Assembly: GCA_031379665.1 (NCBI GenBank)
Contig: JANNFI010000005.1
Coordinates: 1 to 27,170, forward strand
Source: SZUA-254 sp031379665
GTDB taxonomy: Bacteria > Bacteroidota > Ignavibacteria > UBA10030 > SZUA-254
DNA: 27,170 nt
Direction of reading: 5' to 3'
Both the position numbers and the translations under genes were made by a program. The notes under the pieces were generated by a model that saw nothing but the letters and a program-made list of their open reading frames with translations, had not been told where the DNA came from and searched no databases. Shown in pieces: positions 8,160 through 15,593 of this stretch. Every line of letters starts with the position of its first letter. The stretch's first letter is position 1.

Positions 8160-9332
8160 TCAGCCACCGGTCAGTCGCCGGTAATCGAACGGCCGGTTGA
8201 GCGCGAGGTCGGCGGCCTGGACCACTGCGTCCGTCCCGTCGAATTCCTCGAGGCCCGAAAATATTCCCAGGTCCCCCACGTCCACGAGACGCGCCGGTTC
8301 CTCGGAATGGGTATCCACCTGCCTCGATATCCCCAGGTCCGCGCGGTATGACGCGCCGGACGACCGGACTGTGACGTTCCGGACTATCACGTCGTAGGCC
8401 CGTTTGCTGTTCGACGGAAGCCGGTCGTAGTGTTCCGACGTCGTTTTCGAGACGCTCCCGTCCGCGATCGCCTCCAGCGCCGCCAGCAGTACGATGAAGT
8501 TCACCTTCCGGATTTGCATCTTTTCCGGATCCCCCTTCGCGTGTCCCGATTCCACCAGTACCGTTCCATACCCCTTTTTCTGAAACGTGTCGCCGAACGC
8601 CCTCGGCTCGAACGAGTCGTCGTACCGTGCGATGCGCCCGGGAATGAGATGCGACGCAGTCCGGGCGATCGACGACGCGATTTTTTTCGCGAGGATTCTC
8701 GAGGGGTTGTCGCTTCGCAGCGCGTCGCAGGCGGGCGCCAGGAGCGCGATGGCGGTGACCGCGCTCGAATCCCCCGTCGTACTCAGTTCCTGGTCGTGGA
8801 GGTTGAAGGAGACCGAGGGCTTGAAGGCGTCCGCGGCCGCGGCCAGGAGGCGGCCCTCGGGCGTCCGGAGGGCGAGCGCATCCCGGTTCACGTCGACGCC
8901 CTGCGCGTTGCGCCGGCTTCGCCGTTCCGCCCCGTCGGGGTTCAGCATCGGCAGGGCGAGGAGGGTCAGCCGTGTGAGCATATCCTTCGTCGCGGGTTCG
9001 TCCGCCGTCATCGCGATGTGGTTGAAGATGTCCCCAAGGGCGCGCGTGGCCGTCGATTCGTCGCCGTGCATCTGGGACCAGAGGAGCACGCGCACCGGCC
9101 CGTTGCCCGCGGAGACGGAGTAGATTGTGCGGCCCTCGTAGGAGCGCCCGGCTGCGGTGAGCTTCAACGTCCCGTTCGAAACCTCACACCGCGAGTGGAG
9201 TGCGATATGGAGGATGTCCGGCGTCAGGTGCAGCGGCGCGAAATCGCTGATGTTGCACCGGTCGAACGCGGCGCCGAGGCGCGGAGTCCTTTCGTCCACT
9301 TCCGGCTTCTGGTATGGCGTCATCTTCTCCAT
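8160..9332 (-). CDS. M14-family zinc metallocarboxypeptidase
   Basis: A 390-residue metallopeptidase of the carboxypeptidase A fold. Zinc ligands are His89 and Glu92 in QMHGDES and His179 in FNLHDQ. NPDGAERRSRRNAQG supplies the substrate-binding region, VDVNRD the Asn-Arg pair, and the general base is probably Glu261 in VLVESGH. Such enzymes remove C-terminal residues from peptides or act on peptidoglycan stems; which applies here is unclear. No signal peptide is visible, suggesting cytosolic action, although bacterial M14 enzymes are often exported. The C-terminal 100 residues (about 290-390) lie beyond the catalytic core and are not recognised. A second in-frame ATG at 9323, closely preceded by GGAG, may be the true start, which would remove three residues. 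It is transcribed divergently from lon. Confidence 0.9.
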   Translation of the reverse strand: MEKMTPYQKPEVDERTPRLGAAFDRCNISDFAPLHLTPDILHIALHSRCEVSNGTLKLTAAGRSYEGRTIYSVSAGNGPVRVLLWSQMHGDESTATRALGDIFNHIAMTADEPATKDMLTRLTLLALPMLNPDGAERRSRRNAQGVDVNRDALALRTPEGRLLAAAADAFKPSVSFNLHDQELSTTGDSSAVTAIALLAPACDALRSDNPSRILAKKIASSIARTASHLIPGRIARYDDSFEPRAFGDTFQKKGYGTVLVESGHAKGDPEKMQIRKVNFIVLLAALEAIADGSVSKTTSEHYDRLPSNSKRAYDVIVRNVTVRSSGASYRADLGISRQVDTHSEEPARLVDVGDLGIFSGLEEFDGTDAVVQAADLALNRPFDYRRLTGG

Positions 9333-9366
9333 AATTTTATTATGTCATCCTCACGACTGTCGCGGC

Positions 9367-9395
9367 AATATACGAATTCCCCTTTTCTCCCGGAA
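9367..9395 (-). promoter_or_regulatory. Weak candidate promoter for the M14 peptidase
   Basis: On the minus strand TTCCGG (9395-9390), 17 bp, then TATATT (9372-9367). The -10 is good but the -35 lacks the TTG core. The -10 and its flank form one arm of a perfect inverted repeat with the lon -10. Confidence 0.35.
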
Positions 9396-9402
9396 CCGTT
9401 CC

Positions 9403-9431
9403 TTGCTTCACCGGCCGCTTCTTCGTATATT
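9403..9431 (+). promoter_or_regulatory. Promoter for lon
   Basis: TTGCTT (9403-9408), a 17-bp spacer and TATATT (9426-9431). A transcript starting near 9438 has a leader of about 29 bases with no Shine-Dalgarno sequence before the ATG at 9467. No CIRCE-like heat-shock repeat is seen. Confidence 0.6.
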
Positions 9432-9466
9432 TTCTCACCCCTTCACCCGTCCCTGAGCGTTTTCCC

Positions 9467-11914
9467 ATGGCCAAAAAAGAAGAAATCAAATACCACGATC
9501 GTGCGGACGTGTCTGTGGCTGACGTGCCGTCGAAACTGCCCGTCATTCCGCTGCGCGACGTCGTCGTCTTCCCGTCGATGGTCTACCCGGTCCTGATCGG
9601 GCGGGATTCCTCACTGCGCGCCGCATCGCACTCGTGGGATCAGCACCGGTTCGTCTTCCTTGCCACTCAGAAGAACGCTTCCGTGGAAGACCCCGGGCCC
9701 GACGGCCTCCATTCCAACGGCAGCGTCGCAAAGATCGTCCAGATCGTCAAAATGCCGAACGGCCTGATGAAAGTCCTCGTCGACGGGATGTTCCGTGCGA
9801 CCGCGAAATCGATCGCCTACAACGGACAGTTTCTCGAGGCGGAGGTCGAGGTCACCGGTCAGACCGTTGAGATGACGCAGGAGATCGACGCGCTGGGACG
9901 CCACAGTGCGGCTCTCTTCGCCGAATACGTCCACCTCAACAGAAACCTCGCTGGCGAAGTTCTCATTTCCTATGAAAAAATCGCCGACCCCTTCCGTCGT
10001 CTCTATTATATAGCCGCCAACCTCACCGTGGGGGTCGACGTCAGGCACAAGATCCTGCAGTTCGAGGGTATCAGGGACCAATTGTTCGAACTGGCGAAGA
10101 TCCTCACCACCGAGCTGGACGTGCTCCGGATCGAGAAGGACATCGACAACAAGGTCCACGACAGCATTCAGAAGGCGCAGAAGAAGTTCCTCCTCCAGGA
10201 ACAGATCCGCGTCCTGCAGGACGAACTCGGCGGCGACGACGTGCTCTCGCCCGAACTCGAGAAGCTCAAGAAACAGATCCAGGCCGCGAAGATGCCGCCG
10301 GAGGTGAAGGAGAAGGCGATGGAGGAGTTCACGAAGCTCCGGAAGACCCCGCCGCAGTCACCGGAGTTCGGCGTGGGGAGGAACTACCTCGACTGGATGG
10401 TGAACGTCCCGTGGTATAAGAGGACGAAGGACAACCTCGATGTCCGGCACGTGGAGACGATCCTCGACGAGGACCATTTCGGGCTGGAGAAGCCGAAGCA
10501 GCGCATCCTCGAACACATCGCGGTCCTCAACCTCGTGAAGGAGATGAAGGGGCAGATCCTCTGCTTCGTCGGCCCGCCGGGGGTGGGGAAGACCTCGCTC
10601 GGCAAGTCGATCGCGAGGGCCCTCGGGCGGAAGTTCGTGCGCATCTCCCTTGGCGGCGTCAGGGACGAGGCCGAAATCCGCGGACATCGCCGCACGTACA
10701 TCGGTTCGATGCCGGGTAAGCTGATCCAGTCGATGAAGAAGGCGGGGGTCGTCAACCCCGTGATCCTGATGGACGAGGTCGACAAGATGTCGACCGATTT
10801 CCGCGGCGACCCGGCCTCGGCGCTCCTGGAGGTCCTCGACCCCGAGCAGAACATCTCCTACAACGACCATTACCTCGACGTCGACTACGACCTGTCGCGC
10901 GTCATGTTCATCACCACGGCGAATGTCCGGTACAACATCCCGTTGCCCCTGCAGGACCGGATGGAGATGATCGAGCTCCCGGGATACCTCGATTTCGACA
11001 AGACCGAAATCGCGAAGCGGCACATCGTCCCCAAACAGCTGGCTGAGCACGGGCTGAAATCTGCGGTCGTCGAGATCACCGACGAGGCGATCGTCAGGAT
11101 CATCCGCGAGTACACGCGCGAAGCCGGTGTGCGCAACCTGGAACGGGAGATCGCCTCGGTCTGCCGCAAGGTGGCCAAGGAGATCGTCGTCGCGAGGAAT
11201 AAGAACGGGAACGGAACGAAAGGCGCGAAACTGTCAAAGGTACTGAAGGGAAAGAAGCCGGCGAAGGGCGCCAAGGGGGCCGGAGATAAGAAAGTCATCG
11301 TCGACCCAAAGAAGATCGAAGAGTACCTCGGCGTCCCGCGGTTCAGGAGCCGGCTCGCCGACACGCGGCGACGCGTGGGATCGGTCACCGGCCTCGCCTG
11401 GACGAGCGTCGGGGGGGACATCCTCTCGGTCGACGTGACCATTATGGACGGGCCGGAAAAGCTGACGCTCACCGGGCAACTTGGTGACGTGATGAAGGAG
11501 TCGGCGCAGGCGGCCCTGAGCTACATCCGCTCCAACGCGAAATCGCTCGGCGTGCCGCTCCACTTCTCATCGAAGAAGGAAATCCACATTCACCTGCCTG
11601 AGGGGGCGATCCCCAAGGACGGGCCCTCGGCCGGCATCACGATGGCGATGGCGATGATCTCCGCGGCCTCCAACCGCCCAGCGCGCCCCGACGTCGCGAT
11701 GACCGGCGAAATCACGCTGAGGGGGAGCGTCCTGGCGATCGGTGGGCTGAACGAAAAGCTCCTCGCTGCCCAGCGAAACGGGATGCGCACGGTCCTGATC
11801 CCGAAGGAAAACGAAAAAGACCTCCCCGAGATCCCCGCCCGCGTCAAGGAGGGGCTTAAAATCGTGCCGATCGAAAAGATCGAGGACGCGATCACCTGGG
11901 TGTTCGGAAAATAA
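9467..11914 (+). CDS. lon: ATP-dependent endopeptidase La (Lon protease)
   Basis: An 815-residue cytosolic AAA+ protease that unfolds and degrades damaged and short-lived regulatory proteins. Domains in order: N-terminal substrate-binding LAN domain (about 22-215), a helical coiled-coil segment (220-300), AAA+ ATPase with Walker A GPPGVGKTS (369-377) and Walker B VILMDEVDK (432-440), then the Ser-Lys protease domain with Ser721 in PKDGPSAGIT and Lys764 in GGLNEKLLAAQ. All key residues are present. Between the ATPase and protease domains (about 578-612) sits an unusual Lys/Gly-rich stretch (KGKKPAKGAKGAGDKK) that is probably a flexible, charged linker. The ATG at 9467 has no ribosome-binding site upstream. 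The gene is followed 61 bp later by dnaX, which has its own promoter. Confidence 0.97.
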   Translation: MAKKEEIKYHDRADVSVADVPSKLPVIPLRDVVVFPSMVYPVLIGRDSSLRAASHSWDQHRFVFLATQKNASVEDPGPDGLHSNGSVAKIVQIVKMPNGLMKVLVDGMFRATAKSIAYNGQFLEAEVEVTGQTVEMTQEIDALGRHSAALFAEYVHLNRNLAGEVLISYEKIADPFRRLYYIAANLTVGVDVRHKILQFEGIRDQLFELAKILTTELDVLRIEKDIDNKVHDSIQKAQKKFLLQEQIRVLQDELGGDDVLSPELEKLKKQIQAAKMPPEVKEKAMEEFTKLRKTPPQSPEFGVGRNYLDWMVNVPWYKRTKDNLDVRHVETILDEDHFGLEKPKQRILEHIAVLNLVKEMKGQILCFVGPPGVGKTSLGKSIARALGRKFVRISLGGVRDEAEIRGHRRTYIGSMPGKLIQSMKKAGVVNPVILMDEVDKMSTDFRGDPASALLEVLDPEQNISYNDHYLDVDYDLSRVMFITTANVRYNIPLPLQDRMEMIELPGYLDFDKTEIAKRHIVPKQLAEHGLKSAVVEITDEAIVRIIREYTREAGVRNLEREIASVCRKVAKEIVVARNKNGNGTKGAKLSKVLKGKKPAKGAKGAGDKKVIVDPKKIEEYLGVPRFRSRLADTRRRVGSVTGLAWTSVGGDILSVDVTIMDGPEKLTLTGQLGDVMKESAQAALSYIRSNAKSLGVPLHFSSKKEIHIHLPEGAIPKDGPSAGITMAMAMISAASNRPARPDVAMTGEITLRGSVLAIGGLNEKLLAAQRNGMRTVLIPKENEKDLPEIPARVKEGLKIVPIEKIEDAITWVFGK

Positions 11915-11936
11915 TTCCCGCAGATGGCGCGGCCCC

Positions 11937-11965
11937 TTGAAATTCGGGGCTGTATCGTTTATATT
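11937..11965 (+). promoter_or_regulatory. Promoter for dnaX, near-leaderless
   Basis: TTGAAA (11937-11942), a 17-bp spacer and TATATT (11960-11965), close to sigma-70 consensus. Transcription is expected near 11972, only about four bases before the ATG at 11976, so the mRNA would be nearly leaderless. Confidence 0.65.
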
Positions 11966-11975
11966 GCGAAACCCA

Positions 11976-13919
11976 ATGGCAGCGAAGAAGAATACAACCC
12001 CCGACGCCCCCCACGTCCCCCACCTGGCCACCGCCCGGAAATGGAGACCCCAGATCTTCGGCGACATCGTCGGCCAGTCCCACATCACGACGACGCTCCG
12101 GAACGCCGTCGGCACAGCCCGGCTCGGCCACGCCTACCTTTTCAGCGGCCCAAGGGGGGTGGGAAAAACCACCGCCGCCAGGATCCTCGCCAAGGCGATC
12201 AACTGTCTCCATCCGAAGGACGCCGACCCCGACAACGAGTGCGAGATCTGCACCGAGATCACCGATGGGCGGAGCGTCAACGTGTTCGAGATCGACGGCG
12301 CGTCGAACCGCGGCGTGGACGAAATCCGCAACCTGAGGGAGGCGGTCCGGTACGGCCCCGGCAAGGGGAAGTACAAGGTCTACATCATCGACGAAGTCCA
12401 TATGCTCACCAAGGAGGCGTTCAACGCCCTCCTGAAAACCCTGGAAGAGCCCCCGTCGTACATCGTCTTCATCTTCGCCACGACCGAGGTGCACAAGGTG
12501 CCGGCGACGATTCTCTCGCGGTGCCAGCGCTTCGAGTTTCGCAGGATCTCCGCCGCCGAAATCGTTTCCACGCTCGCCGCGATCGCCGCGAAGGAAAAGG
12601 TCGACATCGACGACGCCACGCTCGACCTGATCGCCCGGAGGGCCGACGGCTCGCTGCGCGACTCGCAGAGCATCTTCGACCAGGTCGTCTCGTTCTGCGA
12701 CGGCAAGGTGAGGATCGAAGACGTGAGGTCGCTCCTGAAAATCGTGGACGACGAATTTTACTTCCGGGTCACCGAGGCGATCGCCGCGAAGGACGCCGGC
12801 GCCGGCTTCACGATCGTCGACGAGGTGTCGCGCTCCGGCTATGACCTGCGGGAGTTCACCGCCGGACTCGCGGAACATTTCCGCAACCTGCTCGTCGTCC
12901 GCTCGACCGGCGACGCAAATTTGGTGGATGGTTCGGAACGGATCAGGAAGCGCTATGCCGACGCGGCCGGAAAGTTCGCCGAGGCGGACCTCCTGCGGAT
13001 GATGAAGCTGGCCTCTGATACCGAGGCCGCGATGCGCTGGAGCCAGCAGCCCCGCCTCAGGCTCGAGCTGGCGCTCCAGTTGATGGTCTCGATGGAATCG
13101 AGCGTGGACGTCGGACGACTCCTTGCGGGCATCGACGAGTTAAAAAAAAAGGTTGAATCCACGCGGAGCGTTGGACCGGCCATCCCATCCGGGGCGACCC
13201 CGCGCGCTGCGACGGTATTTCCTGGCGCTCCGGCAACAATTCCCGGCGCAGGGGCCCCGATGGCGCGCCCTGCCGTCGCGAACATCTCTTCCGTCTTTCC
13301 GGCTCCCGGCGCCGGCGGCTCGCTTGTCCCGTTAAAAGACAAATCTCCGGCGCCTCTGCGCGGCACCGTCAAGGCGACGCAGCCCACGCTCCGCCCCGAC
13401 CAATACGTCAATCCTCCCGGCGCGCTGAACCCGATCCTTGCGACGCTGATTGACCTTCCGGAGAAAGCGACCGCTGAGGAAATGGTGGCGTCCGACATTT
13501 CCGTGTCGGTCACCTCTTTCAACGGTGTCGATGGGGCCCGCAACTGGGCGAACCTCGTCGAACAGGTCCGCAGGGAGAAAATCGCCATCGGGTCGATGCT
13601 CGCCGAGACAAGTTTCCACGGTTTGAACGGTACCAGCATCCGCATCGCCTGCCCCGACGATTTCCACGCCGACGTCCTGAAGCGGAACAGGCAATACATT
13701 TCGGCGATCGCCGAGCGGCTCTACGGCGCGAAGTTCCAGTTCGAATCGATCCTGGCGTCGATGCCCGCCGCGCCCACGGCGGCGGCTGTCGGTGATTCCG
13801 GGGGTGTTGAAATATCCGGCAACGCGGCATCAGACCGGGGCGACGCCTCAGACCGCATCAGGGAGCATCCGCTGGTCCGCGCGCTCGTGAAGGAATTTGG
13901 CGCTGAAGAGATCCACTGA
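11976..13919 (+). CDS. dnaX: DNA polymerase III subunit gamma/tau (clamp loader)
   Basis: The 647-residue clamp-loader ATPase that loads the beta clamp and, in its long tau form, links the polymerase to the helicase. Motifs are RKWRPQIFGDIVGQ at the start, Walker A GPRGVGKTTAA (58-68), Walker B IIDEVHMLTKEAFNALLK, LEEPP, and the SRC arginine-finger motif in ILSRCQRFEF. The zinc module keeps Cys77, Cys89 and Cys92, but the expected Cys at 86 is Asp. Domain III ends near 385 at an A9 run, then comes a Pro/Ala/Gly-rich linker (about 400-500) and a C-terminal tau-specific domain (about 510-625). The ATG at 11976 is chosen because the frame upstream of it is the promoter. A short product of about 393 residues is predicted by recoding. 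Confidence 0.96.
   Translation: MAAKKNTTPDAPHVPHLATARKWRPQIFGDIVGQSHITTTLRNAVGTARLGHAYLFSGPRGVGKTTAARILAKAINCLHPKDADPDNECEICTEITDGRSVNVFEIDGASNRGVDEIRNLREAVRYGPGKGKYKVYIIDEVHMLTKEAFNALLKTLEEPPSYIVFIFATTEVHKVPATILSRCQRFEFRRISAAEIVSTLAAIAAKEKVDIDDATLDLIARRADGSLRDSQSIFDQVVSFCDGKVRIEDVRSLLKIVDDEFYFRVTEAIAAKDAGAGFTIVDEVSRSGYDLREFTAGLAEHFRNLLVVRSTGDANLVDGSERIRKRYADAAGKFAEADLLRMMKLASDTEAAMRWSQQPRLRLELALQLMVSMESSVDVGRLLAGIDELKKKVESTRSVGPAIPSGATPRAATVFPGAPATIPGAGAPMARPAVANISSVFPAPGAGGSLVPLKDKSPAPLRGTVKATQPTLRPDQYVNPPGALNPILATLIDLPEKATAEEMVASDISVSVTSFNGVDGARNWANLVEQVRREKIAIGSMLAETSFHGLNGTSIRIACPDDFHADVLKRNRQYISAIAERLYGAKFQFESILASMPAAPTAAAVGDSGGVEISGNAASDRGDASDRIREHPLVRALVKEFGAEEIH
13142..13175 (+). promoter_or_regulatory. 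Candidate dnaX frameshift or slippage site with hairpin
   Basis: Nine A residues (13142-13150) followed by G form the slippery heptamer A AAA AAG in frame. A -1 shift reads GGT then TGA (13154-13156), ending a product of about 393 residues. Seven bases after the slippery site a hairpin can form: TCCACGC (13158-13164), loop GGA, GCGTTGGA (13168-13175) with one bulged T. Escherichia coli dnaX has the same order of elements, and Thermus dnaX uses an A9 run. Confidence 0.65.
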
Positions 13920-13925
13920 CCTTTC

Positions 13926-13944
13926 CCGGGAACCAATTTCCCGG
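13926..13944 (+). terminator. Hairpin after dnaX, possible weak terminator
   Basis: CCGGGAA, loop CCAAT, TTCCCGG: a perfect 7-bp stem beginning 6 bases after the dnaX stop. Only three T residues follow, so intrinsic termination would be weak; it may instead be an attenuator or an RNA-stability element. Confidence 0.4.
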
Positions 13945-13948
13945 TTTG

Positions 13949-13967
13949 ATCATTCCCATAGAATGAT
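13949..13967 (+). promoter_or_regulatory. Hairpin covering the PorV-like start codon
   Basis: ATCATTC, loop CCATA, GAATGAT: a perfect 7-bp stem whose right arm contains the first ATG (13963-13965) of the next gene and part of the second. If folded it would hide the start codon, so it may limit translation. Confidence 0.4.
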
Positions 13968-15042
13968 GATTGGATTCACGAACCATCACACACCGGTGAC
14001 ACGACACCCGCGATCCATCCTCCTCGGCACACTCCTGATCACGGCGAGCCTCCTCAACACGACGGCGCTCGATGCCGCCTCCGGAAAGTACGCCGGCGAG
14101 TTCATCGCGATCGGCGTGGGGGGCAGGGCGCTCGCCCTCGGCAGCGCTTCGGTCGCCCTCGCCAACGACGTCACCGCCGGGTACTGGAACCCCGCCGGAC
14201 TCTCCCGCCTCTCGTATCCGCAGGTCGGCCTGATGCACGACGAACGCTTCGGCGGCCTCGTGAACTACGACTACGGCGCCGCGGCGATGCCGCTCGGGAG
14301 CAGTTCGACGCTCGGCCTCGGGGTGATCCGCCTCGGCGTCGACAATATTCCTGATACGAGGAACGCCGGCGTCGACGCCACCGGCAACCCGCTCCCCCCC
14401 GACCAGTGGGAGAGCTTCGCCGGTATCGACCCCTCGAGGATCACCTGGTTCAACTCGGCCGACTGGGCGGTCTATTTCTCGTACGCGAAAAAGGCCAGCG
14501 AATCGTTCGCCTACGGCGCGAACATCAAGTTCATCAGGAGGGAGAACGGCGGGGCGTCGGCGACCGGCGTCGGGTTCGACGTCGGCGCGCTCTACACGAT
14601 CGACCGGCTCACCCTCGGCGCCAACCTCCAGGACGCGACATCGACGCTCGTGGCCTGGAACACCGGCACCAACGAATTCATCATCCCGACGCTCAAGATC
14701 GGCGGCGCATACGACTTCGATCTGTCGGGGAGCCGCCTCACGCCCGTGGCCGACGCCGATGTGCGCTTCGAAAATCGCGGCGAGTCGGCAAACCTGAGCA
14801 CCGGACCGGTGAGCTATGACTTTCACGCCGGCCTCGAATTCTCGTACAAGGAAATCGCCGCCATCCGCGCGGGATACAACGACATCGGCTCGCTCAGCGT
14901 CGGTGCCGGAGTGAAGCTCCCCAAGATCAACGTCGATTACTCCTTCTCGAAGTTCGACGCCACCGACCAGCTCGGCAACACCCACCGCATTTCGATACTG
15001 TTCACTCTCGAAGCGGAACGCTTCCTGAGGCCTGGGTCCTGA
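13963..15042 (+). CDS. PorV/PorQ-family outer-membrane protein
   Basis: About 359 residues. A signal peptide (hydrophobic ILLGTLLITASLLNTTALDA after an Arg-containing head) leads into GKYAGEFIAIGVGGRALALG and SASVALANDVTAGYWNPAGL. These are the hallmark opening of PorV/PorQ-type proteins, which are FadL-like 14-strand barrels. The rest alternates amphipathic strands and ends in a C-terminal strand typical of barrels (HRISILFTLEAERF). PorV escorts T9SS cargo to the surface and hands it to the sortase; PorQ and many paralogues have less defined roles. A T9SS-tagged protease about 1.2 kb downstream fits this context. Two adjacent ATGs (13963, 13966) are possible starts and neither has a Shine-Dalgarno sequence. 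The frame is open further upstream into dnaX, but the signal peptide argues for the later start. Confidence 0.85.
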   Translation: MMIGFTNHHTPVTRHPRSILLGTLLITASLLNTTALDAASGKYAGEFIAIGVGGRALALGSASVALANDVTAGYWNPAGLSRLSYPQVGLMHDERFGGLVNYDYGAAAMPLGSSSTLGLGVIRLGVDNIPDTRNAGVDATGNPLPPDQWESFAGIDPSRITWFNSADWAVYFSYAKKASESFAYGANIKFIRRENGGASATGVGFDVGALYTIDRLTLGANLQDATSTLVAWNTGTNEFIIPTLKIGGAYDFDLSGSRLTPVADADVRFENRGESANLSTGPVSYDFHAGLEFSYKEIAAIRAGYNDIGSLSVGAGVKLPKINVDYSFSKFDATDQLGNTHRISILFTLEAERFLRPGS

Positions 15043-15593
15043 AAAAGTCCGCGGCGCTCCTCCTGGCGGCATTCCTCGCGGCGACTCTCCTTTCGTGCAG
15101 TTCCCCTGTGCGCTATTCCGATTCCGCCCCGCTCTCAGGGGTCGTCTTCCGCATCCGCCACGGCGGCATCGCCGGGATGATCCCGGAAGGGTGGGAGGCG
15201 CAGGGGCCCCGCTCCGGCGACGATTCCTCCGCCGCGTTGACGCTCTCCAAAGGCGACAGCCTGCGGATCGCCTTCCGGCCGGTCAGCCTCGATTCCACGG
15301 CGATGGTATACTTCACGAAAAACGGCATCGTGGACCTCGCGTCGCTCACCAGGACGCTCCACGATTCGTCGGTCGGCACCACGCGGAAGGGGATCAAGAA
15401 ATTCACCTCGGGTGAGAGGGACTGCGCCGCGTACGAAGTGACGAAAGGGGGAAGACGGATAAGGGTGGTGGTGTTTCCGGCGGGGAAATATTATTACGAG
15501 TGCGAAGCGTGGTCCCTCACGCCGCTCAGCGGCCCGGAGTCGTACGACCGGCTGTTTTCCGCGCAGCAAACCGTGGTGAAGTCGCTACGCTGA
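15039..15593 (+). CDS. Putative lipoprotein with CTG start
   Basis: No family recognised. Reading from CTG at 15039 gives a 184-residue protein that opens with a classic lipoprotein signal: two Lys, a hydrophobic run (ALLLAAFLAATLL) and a lipobox LLSC with Cys20 (15096-15098). No ATG, GTG or TTG occurs upstream in this frame near the signal. The first conventional start is GTG at 15108, after the lipobox, and would discard the export signal. CTG overlaps the PorV-like stop by 4 bp (CTGA), and GAGG at 15027-15030 lies eight bases upstream. The mature part is mixed alpha/beta without motifs I can name. It is probably co-expressed with the PorV-like gene and anchored in the inner or outer membrane. 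Confidence 0.7.
   Translation: MKKSAALLLAAFLAATLLSCSSPVRYSDSAPLSGVVFRIRHGGIAGMIPEGWEAQGPRSGDDSSAALTLSKGDSLRIAFRPVSLDSTAMVYFTKNGIVDLASLTRTLHDSSVGTTRKGIKKFTSGERDCAAYEVTKGGRRIRVVVFPAGKYYYECEAWSLTPLSGPESYDRLFSAQQTVVKSLR

Larger units (their letters stand above)
9367..9431. repeat. Inverted repeat spanning the lon/M14 divergent promoters
   Basis: AATATACGAA (9367-9376) and TTCGTATATT (9422-9431) are perfect 10-bp inverted copies separated by 45 bp. Each contains the -10 box of one of the two divergent promoters plus an upstream TTCG. They could be paired operator sites or simply two similar -10 regions. Confidence 0.6.

Noticed and set aside
13858..15072. A 404-codon minus-strand frame over the PorV-like gene
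   Set aside because: The plus strand carries a clear signal peptide and PorV motif; the antisense product is Arg/Glu/Val-rich without domains.
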